A stretch of DNA of 64,000 nucleotides from Clostridium_F caseinilyticum (GCF_046127645.1 NZ_CP175919.1); one strand, 5' to 3'; counted from the stretch's first letter, positions 43,475 through 52,729 are shown. A program made the numbers and translations. Notes: generated from the letters alone by a model not told the origin.

Positions 43475-46137
43475 TATACCCCTCCTTTAGCTAAGCTATT
43501 TTGCTTTCTACAAAATTCTATTTCCTCCATTAAAGCTGGCATATCTTTATCAGTTTTATTCTCAAAGTGTTCTATAGTAATATTTAATCCATTGTCGTTA
43601 TTGTTTGTAACTGTTGAATTTGTTGTTGTATTCCTACTTGCTACTACTCCTGCGGTTGTGGTTGCTACCTCATGGTCTACTGTCATTTGCATTTTAGAAA
43701 CTAATTCAGATAAATCTTTTTCCATGGATTTTTTTATATTTTCAGATTCATCTGAAAAACCAACTCCAACACCTTGAGCCATATATTTACCAACTTGGTC
43801 TCTAAAAACTCTTGAAGGTGAATGAATACCTAGTGCAGATTTAGCACCATCTACAATTCCACTAAAGAATCCATTTACTTTATCTTTAATCCATCCACCC
43901 ATTCCAGTAATACCATTCCATACACCTTGTACAATGTTTCTACCTATATTTAAAAATTGTGAGGGTAGATTTTTAACTGCTTGAACTATATTGTTTACCA
44001 TATTACTTCCTGCGTCACGTGCTTTAGATGCTAAATTTACTGCAAATTGAGCTACTTTTTGTATTGTATTAGCTAACCACTGCCAAATTCTACTCGGTAG
44101 TGTAGTGAACCATTGAATAGTTGCATTTATAGCTCTTGTAGCAGCATTAACCATATTAGTATAAGTTTGTTGTCCCCAAGCTACTATTCTATTAATTGTA
44201 TTAACTAACCAAGTCCATATTTTACCTGGTAATGTAGCAAAGAAATTAACAACATTATTTATCCAAATAGGTACATTTGTAACAAGATAATTCCATGTAT
44301 CTACTCCCCACTTAACTATTGTTCCTAATGCATGCCCCAAAGCAAAACCTATTTTATAAGGTAATTGTCCAAACCATTCCCCTATGTTGTTTATCCACTC
44401 TGGGATAGTAACTGTAAAGAAATTTACTATAGCATTCCACCCATCTACAAAAGCCTGTTTAATTGTACTCCATAGATTAGCAAACCATTCAGGTATACCA
44501 TTAAAGAAATCTACTAATGATTGCCATGCAGCTGGTATATCTACAGTAAAGAAATTAACTATTCCTCCCCACACGGTTTGGGCTGCTCCTAAAATAGCAT
44601 TCCATGCACCTATTACTGCATTTCTAAAACCTTCGTTAGTGTTCCATAAGGTTACTAATCCTGCGACAACTGCTGCAATTGCAATTACTATCCAACCAAT
44701 CGTTGACATAGCCATTACGGCGTTCCATATCTTTTGAGCTTCAGCCACAACACCTACAGCTCTGGCTGTTCCATTTAATACTCCAATTAGATTGGAGATT
44801 ATAGAAACTACATTAAAGGTTAATAAAGCAGCTCCTATACTCGCTAATCCTGAAGCTATAAAACTAGCATTATTCATAATCCATGCTAAAGCATCAATTA
44901 TTTTAGGTAGCCAATTTGCACTACCCTCAGCTATACTGGCAATCATTTTCCCAAAGCTTGATGCAAGTTTGTCTACACTTTCCCCTAATACTCCATTTGA
45001 AAGGCTACTAGACAACTTTTCCAATGACTTCATTACAGAATCTAGGGATTCACCAAAAGGTTTTTTAAATTTGTCAAACATACTTATGCCTAAATCTACA
45101 ACTTGATTTTTTATCATTTTCATTTTACTTTCAGTTGTAGCATACCTTGTTTCAGCCTCTTTTGTTAGTGCAATATTTTCATCCCATGCCTTTGTTCCTA
45201 ACTTCAAAGCATCTGTGAATACATTTCCTGCACCCGCAGCTCTTAAAAGAGCGTCTCGCGTACGAACTTCAGTAATTCCCATATTATCTAAAACACCAAT
45301 TGCAGATTGACCACTTTCCTGACATTTTCCTAATCCTTGTATAAAAGCTATAATTGCACCTGCTGCATCTTCTTTAAAAGCTTTTTGGAATTCACTAGAA
45401 CTCATTCCAGCTACCTTAGCAAACTGGTTTAAACCCTCTCCACCTTTTTCTACTGCTAATTGCATATCTACCATAACTTTAGAAAAGGCACTTCCACCAG
45501 CTTCAGCTTCAATTCCTACAGAACTTAAAGCACCCGCGAAACTCATAATTTGTGCTTCTGACATACCAACTTGATGCCCTGCACCCGCAAGCCTCAACCC
45601 CATGGCTGTTATTTCACTTTCAGTTGTAGCAAGATTATTTCCCAATGCTACAATAACGCTACCAAGCCTATTAAATTCAGTCTGTGGCATCTGCGTAATA
45701 TTTGCAAGCCTAGCCAATGAAGTAGCTGCTTCTTTACTACTCATATTAGTGGAATCTCCTAGCATTACCATAGACTTAGTAAAACCCTCTATATTCTCCA
45801 CTTTTATACCAAGTTGTCCGGCTGCTTCAGCAACACCAGCTATTTCACTAGCACTTTCTGGCATGCCTTTTGCCATGTTCCTAATTGCTTTTTCTAATTG
45901 TGCAAATTGTGCATCAGTTCCGTCGACTGTTTTTTTAACTCCAGTAAACGCACTCTCAAAATCCACACCAGTTTTAAGAGCAAATCCTCCTATAGCTCCC
46001 ATAGCTGTGCCTACACCTGTTATTGCAATTCCTATACCTTTTAGCCCTTTATTAGCAATACCATTTAACTTCCCTATTCCATTTTCTGCTCCTCTACTAT
46101 CTACTTGAGTATCAATTATAATTCTTCCATCTGCCAA
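43474..46137 (-). CDS. tape measure protein
   Basis: The 887-residue protein has the TP901-type tape-measure core near the N-terminus (AIRNMAKGMPESASEIAGVAEAAGQLG... MVMLGDSTNMSSKEAATSLA). A central hydrophobic stretch (about 425-510) and many Trp-containing repeats follow (WxxIxxxFxxxxxxIxxW, about 540-720). The C-terminal SALGIHSPSRVFRDQVGKYMAQGVGVGF motif is typical. It sets tail length. The Trp-rich repeats suggest recent internal duplication. Confidence 0.93.
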   Translation of the reverse strand: MADGRIIIDTQVDSRGAENGIGKLNGIANKGLKGIGIAITGVGTAMGAIGGFALKTGVDFESAFTGVKKTVDGTDAQFAQLEKAIRNMAKGMPESASEIAGVAEAAGQLGIKVENIEGFTKSMVMLGDSTNMSSKEAATSLARLANITQMPQTEFNRLGSVIVALGNNLATTESEITAMGLRLAGAGHQVGMSEAQIMSFAGALSSVGIEAEAGGSAFSKVMVDMQLAVEKGGEGLNQFAKVAGMSSSEFQKAFKEDAAGAIIAFIQGLGKCQESGQSAIGVLDNMGITEVRTRDALLRAAGAGNVFTDALKLGTKAWDENIALTKEAETRYATTESKMKMIKNQVVDLGISMFDKFKKPFGESLDSVMKSLEKLSSSLSNGVLGESVDKLASSFGKMIASIAEGSANWLPKIIDALAWIMNNASFIASGLASIGAALLTFNVVSIISNLIGVLNGTARAVGVVAEAQKIWNAVMAMSTIGWIVIAIAAVVAGLVTLWNTNEGFRNAVIGAWNAILGAAQTVWGGIVNFFTVDIPAAWQSLVDFFNGIPEWFANLWSTIKQAFVDGWNAIVNFFTVTIPEWINNIGEWFGQLPYKIGFALGHALGTIVKWGVDTWNYLVTNVPIWINNVVNFFATLPGKIWTWLVNTINRIVAWGQQTYTNMVNAATRAINATIQWFTTLPSRIWQWLANTIQKVAQFAVNLASKARDAGSNMVNNIVQAVKNLPSQFLNIGRNIVQGVWNGITGMGGWIKDKVNGFFSGIVDGAKSALGIHSPSRVFRDQVGKYMAQGVGVGFSDESENIKKSMEKDLSELVSKMQMTVDHEVATTTAGVVASRNTTTNSTVTNNNDNGLNITIEHFENKTDKDMPALMEEIEFCRKQNSLAKGGV

Positions 46138-46186
46138 TATTTCTCACCTGCCTTTTTAAATAAAATAAAAAAGACAGGCTCACTCA

Positions 46187-46354
46187 CTACTCTATGGTGT
46201 GGTTTGGCTCTGTTCTTTGCTTAATTTCTAATTTAATTATTTTCTTGCATCTAGTACACTTTATCTCTCCTTTAACATAATCAGCTTTTAATAATAACTG
46301 ATTACATTTAGGACATCTTATTTTTTCAATATTAACCACCTCACTTTCAGACAT
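46187..46354 (-). CDS. Com-like zinc-finger protein, 55 residues
   Basis: The frame from ATG 46354 encodes EKIRCPKCNQLLLKADYVKG and then IKCTRCKKIIKL. The CPxC...CxRC pairs are those of the Mu Com-like family of tiny zinc-finger proteins. A hairpin with a T-tract (CCTAC/GTAGG, about 46370-46383) lies immediately before the ATG and no clear binding site is seen, so the start is uncertain; a GTG four codons in is an alternative. Com proteins in Mu act on mRNA; the role here is unknown. Confidence 0.6.
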   Translation of the reverse strand: MSESEVVNIEKIRCPKCNQLLLKADYVKGEIKCTRCKKIIKLEIKQRTEPNHTIE

Positions 46355-46389
46355 AATAAAAACGCCTACATTAGTAGGTGCTTGTTATT

Positions 46390-46878
46390 TTATAAATATA
46401 TTTCTTTTTCAATATTTTGTTGAATGTTAATTTTACCTCTAAGGTCTTTGATAAAAGAGCTCCATATCGAAAATCCAACTATTTTAAAAGATAGTACTTT
46501 TAATTCTCTATCTTTATTTCTATAGTTTATTACAACATAACACTGTGTTTGAGTATCTGTTTTAGTACCTGTTCCAGACATTCCCCCAACTATAGCTCCT
46601 AATGGTCCCAATAAAAGACCACCTACTGCAGCTCTACCAACTACACTTTTGTTCTGTTGAATTATTTCCTCTCCTGTAATAATATTTGCATCTATAATTT
46701 GATTATATTTTAAATTAATATCAGGTTGATTTTTTAAAACTTTGCTATTAATAGTCAAACATTCATTTTCATTATTCAAAGTAAGTTGTAAAACTATATC
46801 TCTATTATAAGATGATAAACCATCAACTAATAACACACTAATAGATCTATTTTTATCTTTTTTACTAAATAACCCCAT
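46390..46878 (-). CDS. hypothetical protein with glycine-rich hydrophobic hairpin
   Basis: The 162-residue protein has a beta-rich N-terminal half resembling a PH-like fold. The segment GRAAVGGLLLGPLGAIVGGMSG (about 97-118) is a glycine-rich hydrophobic hairpin common in small bacterial and phage proteins of unknown function. A beta-rich C-terminal end follows. It lies between the tail chaperones and the tape measure, with GGGAG upstream. It may be a cargo gene. Confidence 0.6.
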   Translation of the reverse strand: MGLFSKKDKNRSISVLLVDGLSSYNRDIVLQLTLNNENECLTINSKVLKNQPDINLKYNQIIDANIITGEEIIQQNKSVVGRAAVGGLLLGPLGAIVGGMSGTGTKTDTQTQCYVVINYRNKDRELKVLSFKIVGFSIWSSFIKDLRGKINIQQNIEKEIYL

Positions 46879-46934
46879 ATTTTCACTCCCTTTACGTATT
46901 CTATTAATAAATTATACAATACATAAGGAATACA

Positions 46935-47528
46935 TTACAATACTTTACTAACATCTCCACCATTTAGTAATATATTATTTATTTCTTCCAATTTATCCTT
47001 TTCATCTTTGGCAATTGGAATTTTATATAACTCTTGCATTTTCCTATAATAATTTTTTTCCTCTTTATCTTTTATTTTAGATAAATCCATACTTCTATAT
47101 CCCATTATTTTAACTATCTCATTATCTTCTTTTAAGGCTTTAAACATAGCTTTAAACTTCCACCAATGTAAGTACTCTATATCCTGCAAATCAATTCCGT
47201 ACTGGTCTGAAAAAGCACTATAAATATAATCATCATCATATTCAAAATTATATATTTGTGTACTTTTTCCCTTTCCAGTACCTTTAGATGGTATTATATC
47301 TTTTCCACATCTATAAAACCATAACATTTTATCTACAGCTATATTAATACTAGGTGGTACAACAGGATAATAAAGTTGTAAGGCTTGTATAATCTTATCT
47401 TCTTCACTAATAGAGTTATCTTGCATGAGTAATTCAAATAAAATAGAGGTGCGAAAATCGCTATTTATTTCATATTCCACATACTCTATAATTACTACCG
47501 TTGGTACTAAATCTATTAGCATATTCAT
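46935..47528 (-). CDS. Gp15-family tail assembly protein
   Basis: The 197-residue protein contains the Gp15-type pattern: FRTSILFELLMQD, KIIQALQLYYP, DKMLWFYRCGKD, FEYDDDYIYSAFSDQYGIDLQ and LHWWKFKAMFKAL. Gp15 follows the tail chaperone and precedes the tape measure in many Gram-positive siphophages. It overlaps the preceding gene by one base. Confidence 0.85.
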   Translation of the reverse strand: MNMLIDLVPTVVIIEYVEYEINSDFRTSILFELLMQDNSISEEDKIIQALQLYYPVVPPSINIAVDKMLWFYRCGKDIIPSKGTGKGKSTQIYNFEYDDDYIYSAFSDQYGIDLQDIEYLHWWKFKAMFKALKEDNEIVKIMGYRSMDLSKIKDKEEKNYYRKMQELYKIPIAKDEKDKLEEINNILLNGGDVSKVL

Positions 47529-47872
47529 TATTTTTTCTTTCTTCTCTGTGCTCTATTAGGAGAGTATTTATTAGCTATTTTTTCAACCTCTTCATTTGTT
47601 GCATTTACTTGTGTTATAAGCTCATCAAAGGCTTTTAAACAAGTTAATAAATTAACTTTATTGCCAAAAACCTTTTTATCTGTGCCTTCCCCAAATAGAT
47701 CATTAAAAATTTTAAATATAGCATTACATTGTGTCCTAACACTTTCTGCTACTGTCATATCCTGCACTTTTTCAGCTATACCCTCGATACCCTTAATTGC
47801 CTTTTCGTAGTTTTCAGCCACTTCAAGGTCTAAAATATCTAAATCTTTTAATTCCACTCCATTAATTTTCAT
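47528..47872 (-). CDS. tail assembly chaperone (DUF6673-like)
   Basis: The 114-residue acidic helical protein (LDLEVAENYEKAIKGIEGIA, VRTQCNAIFKIFNDLFGEG) ends in a basic tail, AQRRKKK. It has the position and character of the tail chaperone located just before Gp15. I see no slippery frameshift joining it to Gp15; the overlap ATGA suggests coupled translation instead. Confidence 0.75.
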   Translation of the reverse strand: MKINGVELKDLDILDLEVAENYEKAIKGIEGIAEKVQDMTVAESVRTQCNAIFKIFNDLFGEGTDKKVFGNKVNLLTCLKAFDELITQVNATNEEVEKIANKYSPNRAQRRKKK

Positions 47873-47974
47873 AAATCTATTCCTCCTATATTTTAATGAA
47901 AAATTTCAAGATATATTAAAAATGAACCTGTTTCTAGAGTTGAAATACTTAACCATAAAAATTTTGGTCTTTAA

Positions 47975-48172
47975 TTACTTAATAGCTGTTATTTTGCTAT
48001 TTATTTCTATTAAGTCATGACATAAACTTAATACTATCTCGGCATTGCAACTAGTCATATCTTGTGATGACATTAAATTGATTATTTGCAATGCCATTTG
48101 TTTATTTTCTTTACTAGCTTTTTGGATTCTCTTTCTTGTTTTTTCATATGTTTTTATATTTTTTATATTCAT
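47975..48172 (-). CDS. hypothetical phage protein, 65 residues
   Basis: I choose the ATG at 48172 because GGGGAG lies about nine bases upstream. The product (NIKTYEKTRKRIQKASKENK, then ALQIINLMSSQ) is helical and basic at the start. It sits between the small tail-tube-like gene and the tail chaperone. Not recognised. Confidence 0.6.
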   Translation of the reverse strand: MNIKNIKTYEKTRKRIQKASKENKQMALQIINLMSSQDMTSCNAEIVLSLCHDLIEINSKITAIK

Positions 48173-48188
48173 TATCAATTCACTCCCC

Positions 48189-48431
48189 TTATGTTGTTTT
48201 AGGTATAAAACTTTCTTCAAATTTTTCTATTGTTCGTTTTCTACCTATTAAATGAGGAAGTATAAGTGTGTCACCTTCAACCTCTGTATCTGCTTCAAAT
48301 ACAAGTGTTACTGTTGAAAAAGACTGCCCACTCTTGCTAGTTATATTTATATCAGTTACAAAATCGATTCTTTTTCCATCAATTTCTACTAAGCCTAAAT
48401 TAGTATCAAATTTAAATTTTGATAATTTCAT
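48189..48431 (-). CDS. small beta-rich phage protein, paralogue of 52219-52506
   Basis: The 80-residue product (FKFDTNLGLVEIDGKRIDFV, SKSGQSFSTVTLVFEADTEVEG) is beta-rich. Its second half parallels the 95-residue protein at 52219-52506 (LDFDADIEFEG). It ends in FIPKTT, almost the same as the major tail protein's FTPKTT, and the DNA around both stops is alike, pointing to a local duplication. Confidence 0.65.
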   Translation of the reverse strand: MKLSKFKFDTNLGLVEIDGKRIDFVTDINITSKSGQSFSTVTLVFEADTEVEGDTLILPHLIGRKRTIEKFEESFIPKTT

Positions 48432-48443
48432 ACATTATCCCTC

Positions 48444-48926
48444 CTATGTTGTTTTAGGTGTAAAACCTTCTGTAAATTCTTTAGTAGTTGTATCAAATGT
48501 ACCCAATATTGGATCACTTATGCCTAAGAATGAACCAGAAATACCTAAATCACCATCCTCGTCCTCAAAACTATCCACTGAAACTGCTACTTTTATTTTT
48601 CTAGCTCTAAACCCTTTTGTAGTTGCTGGCTTGTCTAAATCAACTATTAAATAATCTGTTTCAGTATCAGATCCTAATTTTTGCATTTCTCCAATTTCTC
48701 TTATATATTCTATAACCTTCTCGTTTACAATTTGATCAGCAGTAAATTCAGACGCCCATTCATACCCTGTAACGGACTGACTAGCACTGGATTGATTTAT
48801 ATATCTTTTACTAGTAGTTTGGGCACTAGGACTTTCGTTTAGTTCAGTAAACCCTGTTCCTAGTAACTCAAATGCATTTGTCACTTTTAAATAGTTAGCT
48901 TGTATTTTTCTCTTTCTAATTGCCAA
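48444..48926 (-). CDS. major tail (tube) protein
   Basis: The 160-residue protein (KLGSDTETDYLIVDLDKP, then KIKVAVSVDSFEDEDGDLGISGSF) has the size, acidity and position of the siphophage tail tube protein, directly after the tail-terminator-type gene. It would be the most abundant tail protein. Confidence 0.8.
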   Translation of the reverse strand: MAIRKRKIQANYLKVTNAFELLGTGFTELNESPSAQTTSKRYINQSSASQSVTGYEWASEFTADQIVNEKVIEYIREIGEMQKLGSDTETDYLIVDLDKPATTKGFRARKIKVAVSVDSFEDEDGDLGISGSFLGISDPILGTFDTTTKEFTEGFTPKTT

Positions 48927-49361
48927 TTATATCATTCCTTTCTTAAAATATTTTAATTTTAGCTGAATTTGAAATTGTGCTGTATCCTCTGTAACAGCAA
49001 AAGCATAACCAGTGCTAGTAACTTTTATTTCAAGTGGTTCTAAGTTATTTTCTAACACTGGCAATATGTTTTTATTGTTATTTTTCTCTATCCATTCAGC
49101 GAATTTTTCATAAAATCCACTATTATCTATGTTTTGTAAGACATCTGCTCCATAGGGTTCTCTACTGGTAAATATAAAAGCATATTGGCGTATACTATCT
49201 CCATTAACATACTTTTTTACTATAGGCTCTATTGGGACTTCTTCTATAGAATAAGTATCTGCATTAGGTTCTAGATAATTTACATTTACCCTTATGGCAT
49301 TATTAAAAGTATCTAAATGTGGACATTTTCTCATATAATTTCTTAAACTATCTATTATCAT
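48927..49361 (-). CDS. minor capsid / tail terminator protein
   Basis: The 144-residue protein (ADTYSIEEVPIEPIVKKYVNGD, RQYAFIFTSREPYG) matches the short minor capsid protein type that precedes the major tail protein in clostridial phages, probably the tail terminator. It overlaps its upstream neighbour by four bases (ATGA). Confidence 0.75.
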   Translation of the reverse strand: MIIDSLRNYMRKCPHLDTFNNAIRVNVNYLEPNADTYSIEEVPIEPIVKKYVNGDSIRQYAFIFTSREPYGADVLQNIDNSGFYEKFAEWIEKNNNKNILPVLENNLEPLEIKVTSTGYAFAVTEDTAQFQIQLKLKYFKKGMI

Positions 49362-49702
49362 CTTGTTCTACCTCCAGCAAAATCAGCTATTGTTTGTACA
49401 ATTCTATCCCCCTTATCACTCCACATTCTTTTATCCCAGAACTTTCCTCTTAAAACTCCTCTATTCCCACCCTTATTGGTGTAATACTGCTTAGCAGCAT
49501 ATGGAGCATTATAAATTATCTTATCTGTTTTTAATTCAACACTCATGTCCTTTAATCTACCAGTAAGGAATGGAACATAATTATTACAATTTTTAGCCAC
49601 TTCTTTAGTAAACTTAACTTGTGCTTGACCATTTTTATTTAAATATCGTTTTAAGAGTATTTTTTGAGTATCATTCATTTGTATTTTAACCGTAGTTGCC
49701 AC
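49358..49702 (-). CDS. minor capsid protein 2-like (HK97 gp10-type) protein
   Basis: The 114-residue basic protein (NNYVPFLTGRLKDMSV, YNAPYAAKQYYTNKGGNRG, KFWDKRMWSDKGDR) has the VPxxTGxL and YAxxQYY pattern of gp10-type/minor capsid 2 proteins at the head-tail joint. Confidence 0.82.
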   Translation of the reverse strand: MATTVKIQMNDTQKILLKRYLNKNGQAQVKFTKEVAKNCNNYVPFLTGRLKDMSVELKTDKIIYNAPYAAKQYYTNKGGNRGVLRGKFWDKRMWSDKGDRIVQTIADFAGGRTR

Positions 49703-50112
49703 TATACCCCCTCCACTTCAAAATGATTAGAAAGAGGATTAACGGATTTAATATCTATAACATAATCAAATTTATTTTCTAAATCAGCTACTCTAAAAGG
49801 TTTAATTCCTGTTATCTCAAACAATACCTCACCTTTAACTATTTTATCTCCTAGAGCAAAAGTAAAATAATTTGGCCTTTCTTGATCTGATAGTTTTAAA
49901 AATTTTTTAGGGCTAACATAATTATCTAATTTATCTATAAATATAAGTGTACTATCTGCAAGTAACAAACCTTTATCGCTAACAGTTCCATTCCTTTTAC
50001 TTTGCCAGTTAATGCCTTTAATAACTGTCCTTTGGTATTTATCTACATCATTTACAGAATCATACCACTTGTTATAAATAGTTATATCTGCATTTTTAAA
50101 TAAAACCCCCAT
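49702..50112 (-). CDS. minor capsid protein 1-like head-closure protein
   Basis: I choose the ATG at 50112 (136 residues), one base past the upstream stop, rather than an upstream frame that overlaps. The product (MGVLFKNADITIYNKWYDSV, then WQSKRNGTVSDKGLLLADST) fits minor capsid protein 1, a head-closure component. Confidence 0.78.
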   Translation of the reverse strand: MGVLFKNADITIYNKWYDSVNDVDKYQRTVIKGINWQSKRNGTVSDKGLLLADSTLIFIDKLDNYVSPKKFLKLSDQERPNYFTFALGDKIVKGEVLFEITGIKPFRVADLENKFDYVIDIKSVNPLSNHFEVEGV

Positions 50113-50113
50113 G

Positions 50114-50380
50114 CTACCACATCCTTGCATAAGGTGTGGGAAGTAAGGCTTTAATATCATCTGTTATAGTCCAAGGATTAATACCACTTTCAAAAGATAT
50201 AGATTGATTACCTTCACTCATTGAATTAACTCCTGGAGTTTTTATACTCTGTAACTTTGCAGCATTATTAACTAACTGCTCCACTGCTAAATCATAATTT
50301 TCTAATATATAATTATCTTCTAAATCTTTGTTTAGATAATTTTTAATAACTAAAACAGCTTTTCTTTGTTCAGTAGTCAT
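50114..50380 (-). CDS. head-tail connector-like protein
   Basis: The 88-residue helical protein (KAVLVIKNYLNKDLEDNYI, ENYDLAVEQLVNNAAKL) ends TDDIKALLPTPYARMW. It fits the small gp6/gp15-type connector encoded right after the major capsid in Gram-positive phages. Confidence 0.75.
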   Translation of the reverse strand: MTTEQRKAVLVIKNYLNKDLEDNYILENYDLAVEQLVNNAAKLQSIKTPGVNSMSEGNQSISFESGINPWTITDDIKALLPTPYARMW

Positions 50381-50388
50381 TTAATCAC

Positions 50389-50505
50389 CTACTTTTTAGT
50401 GGATTTCTTTTCTTCAACTTCTTTAAATCCTCTATCCTTATATACAACCTCATATGCTTTTTCCGTAGCATATATAGTACTTTTGCCATCAGTATATTTT
50501 TTCAT
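50389..50505 (-). CDS. 38-residue phage protein between capsid and connector
   Basis: An ATG at 50505 with AGAGGAGTG upstream opens 38 codons: MKKYTDGKSTIYATEKAYEV and then VYKDRGFKEVEEKK. Small proteins of this kind are common between capsid and connector genes. It starts 14 bp after the capsid stop. Function unknown. Confidence 0.7.
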   Translation of the reverse strand: MKKYTDGKSTIYATEKAYEVVYKDRGFKEVEEKKSTKK

Positions 50506-50518
50506 TTAATCACTCCTC

Positions 50519-51409
50519 TTATGCTCCAGCCTTTGGTATTAATAAAGCAAATGCTTTATCTTTTATAGGTAGGAAACCTAATCTCATTGTAGCTTTTATT
50601 GCTACCATGTCATTTTCTGCTAAAGATAATGGTTTATTATCTCCCATAGTAACACTTTGTAATGTTGCTTCTTTAAGTATTTCATACTCAATACCCGCTC
50701 TCATACCCACTAAGGAATACATCCAGTTACCAGCTATTAATTCAGCCTTAGTTTTGTCCCAACCTCCATTACGAACAAACTCTATAGGATTAGAATACAA
50801 CTCATTCTGACCTATTCCTGGAACAAAAAGAGCATTTCCATTAGTGTCTCTTAACTTTCTAAGAGAATTTTTAAGTCCATAATGACCAGCAAAACCATTA
50901 ACATCTAATCCATCAGCTTCCACAAGTGCCATAACATCAGAAATATCTAAATCAAGTTTACCAGCCCCATTAGTTGCTAATAATATTTTATTTCCTGAAG
51001 TATTTGCTACTCCATATATAGATTTTGTAAATGGTGAATTAGTACCAAATAAACAAGCACTATCTATTGCTTTGTAAAAAGCTTCTGCTATCGCTGGTCT
51101 CATTTCTCCAAATACATTTATAGTAGTGTCATTCATTTTTTCTTTTGTTACTGGGATTATAACTGCTAATTTCTTAGCTTCCATCTCTGGGAATATCCAT
51201 TCTGCTTTAGATGTTTGTATTCTTTCAGTTTCACCTACCCAATAAGCTCCTGGACCATCTGTCATAATGCTAAATTTTTTCTTATCTGACTTCATAGGCT
51301 CAACTTTAGATAATCTTAATATGCTAGAACCTCTTGCTACATCTTTCATTATTCCATTCGCCTGTTCTACTGGAACAAAACCTTGTAATTCATCCTTTAA
51401 ATATGCCAT
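50519..51409 (-). CDS. major capsid protein (HK97 fold)
   Basis: The 296-residue protein (ILRLSKVEPMKSDKKKFSIM, EAKKLAVIIPVTKEKMNDT, AFYKAIDSACLFGTNSPF, and an ending with ATMRLGFLPIKDKAFALL) matches the HK97-fold capsid family. No long N-terminal delta domain is present, consistent with a separate scaffold gene upstream. Confidence 0.9.
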   Translation of the reverse strand: MAYLKDELQGFVPVEQANGIMKDVARGSSILRLSKVEPMKSDKKKFSIMTDGPGAYWVGETERIQTSKAEWIFPEMEAKKLAVIIPVTKEKMNDTTINVFGEMRPAIAEAFYKAIDSACLFGTNSPFTKSIYGVANTSGNKILLATNGAGKLDLDISDVMALVEADGLDVNGFAGHYGLKNSLRKLRDTNGNALFVPGIGQNELYSNPIEFVRNGGWDKTKAELIAGNWMYSLVGMRAGIEYEILKEATLQSVTMGDNKPLSLAENDMVAIKATMRLGFLPIKDKAFALLIPKAGA

Positions 51410-51427
51410 AATTTATACACTCTCCTC

Positions 51428-52021
51428 TTAATCTCTTTTCACTTGATTGTCTTTTATTACAGATATAAAATCTAAACCACCTTCTGGATCACTTCCTCCA
51501 CTTGGTGGTGTGTAACTATTATCTTTTAATCTTTCTTTTACTGTAGTTTCTAACTTACCAGTAAATACTTTTTCTAATGTTTCTAGGTTTTTATTTGTAG
51601 TTTCTTCATCTTGCCCAATAAAATAATCTACCAAATCAGTTGGCAGACCTTTTTCAGTGGCTATTTTAAGAGCCTTGTTAGTTAACTCTTTTTTTAAAGT
51701 TTCTTTTTTCATGTTTTCCATTTCTTGTTTTAATTGCACTAATTCAGTATCCTTTGAATCTTCTTCTGGGTATAGCTCTTTAATTTTTTCATCTATTAAA
51801 TTTTGTAGATTGTTAGCTTTCCAAGTTTCCAATCCTTTATTTAAATGTTGGTCTTTTAAGCTATCTATAAAAGATTTAAAATCTTTATCAGTATTTACTT
51901 TCTGCTTAAATACATCTAAACCACCAAACTTAGTTGCCAGTTCAGAAGTAGCCAATATTTCATCTACGTCCTTGTCGTCTTCAATATCTTTTATTAATTC
52001 TAATAAATCTTTTTTTAACAT
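51428..52021 (-). CDS. scaffold protein (DUF4355-like)
   Basis: The 197-residue acidic protein is mostly coiled-coil (KDTELVQLKQEMENMKKETLK), with an N-terminal helical part and a C-terminal GGSDPEGGLDF tail. This is the usual scaffold layout directly before the capsid gene. Confidence 0.85.
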   Translation of the reverse strand: MLKKDLLELIKDIEDDKDVDEILATSELATKFGGLDVFKQKVNTDKDFKSFIDSLKDQHLNKGLETWKANNLQNLIDEKIKELYPEEDSKDTELVQLKQEMENMKKETLKKELTNKALKIATEKGLPTDLVDYFIGQDEETTNKNLETLEKVFTGKLETTVKERLKDNSYTPPSGGSDPEGGLDFISVIKDNQVKRD

Positions 52022-52218
52022 TTTACTTTCCTCCTATTTGTCCCTTTAACCCTAAGACTAAAGACACATTTTAATTAAAATAAAAAAGCCTTATTTCTAA
52101 GACTTAATAGTTTGTACACATCTTTCAAACATGGTAAAATTTTGTTGAAGGAAGGTGCTTATTATGAAATTAAATCATAAAACCTTTAGGTGAACTAACA
52201 ATAAAAGCTTTATTTAAT

Positions 52219-52506
52219 TTAGCAGTATCCAACATTTAGTTCTTTACATTTAGGACAAATTACCTCATAGTTTCCAGCTAATTCACCCAGTAATTTATTG
52301 CATTTTTCACAATAAACTCTTGAAAGTGTGGGGTAAATTGTCCCTTCAAATTCAATATCTGCATCAAAATCCAATTTAATGTTTGGAATATCTCCTGCTA
52401 CTATCTTAATTTCTAATGAATTAATCTTTTTTGATACATCATTCCCATCAAGTTCAAAAATTTTATCCTTTGTATTAATCTTAAAAGTGCTAGTTTTTTT
52501 ATTCAT
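52219..52506 (-). CDS. beta-rich protein with C-terminal Com-like zinc ribbon
   Basis: The first about 60 residues (LEIKIVAGDIPNIKLDFDAD) resemble the product at 48189-48431. Residues about 66-92 add a zinc ribbon (YCEKCNKLLGELAGNY, then CPKCKELN) like the Com-type protein at 46187. It may be a fusion or a paralogue with an added RNA/DNA-binding unit. AAGGAGG precedes the start. Located between the immunity and scaffold genes. Confidence 0.6.
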   Translation of the reverse strand: MNKKTSTFKINTKDKIFELDGNDVSKKINSLEIKIVAGDIPNIKLDFDADIEFEGTIYPTLSRVYCEKCNKLLGELAGNYEVICPKCKELNVGYC

Positions 52507-52533
52507 TTCCCAGCCTCCTTAAATTCCTAAGAC

Positions 52534-52662
52534 TTAATTAATTTTTTCTAATGTTTTATTTAATGTTTTAATTAATTCTTTATCTGATTTTATCTTTTTA
52601 TAATCAGATATAGTATTTATAACTAATAATGGGATTAATATAGTATTTATTATTAACCACAT
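52534..52662 (-). CDS. 42-residue small membrane protein
   Basis: An ATG at 52662 with GGAGGGTC upstream opens 42 codons: an N-terminal hydrophobic helix (MWLIINTILIPLLVINTI), then a charged helix with many Lys. It follows the immunity-gene terminator. Function unknown. Confidence 0.6.
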   Translation of the reverse strand: MWLIINTILIPLLVINTISDYKKIKSDKELIKTLNKTLEKIN

Positions 52663-52692
52663 AATATGACCCTCCTTCATTCTAGGCATAAT

Positions 52693-52729
52693 AAAAGCAC
52701 CTACTATTTTTTACTTAGTAAGTGCTTTT
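52693..52729 (-). terminator. terminator at the end of the MuF immunity gene
   Basis: AAAAGCACCTAC pairs with GTAAGTGCTTTT through one wobble across 52693-52729, with TTTTATTATG following on the minus strand. It overlaps the last codons of the immunity gene. A similar hairpin precedes the Com-like gene (about 46370). Confidence 0.6.

Noticed and set aside
43442..46108. Several long plus-strand frames opposite the tape measure gene
   Set aside because: They are antisense to a clear tape measure gene, have no ribosome binding sites and look like mirror-frame products of its repeats.
52130..52205. A short plus-strand frame with a good binding site (ATG near 52164)
   Set aside because: Only nine codons long before a stop; it may be an IS fragment but nothing supports a gene.
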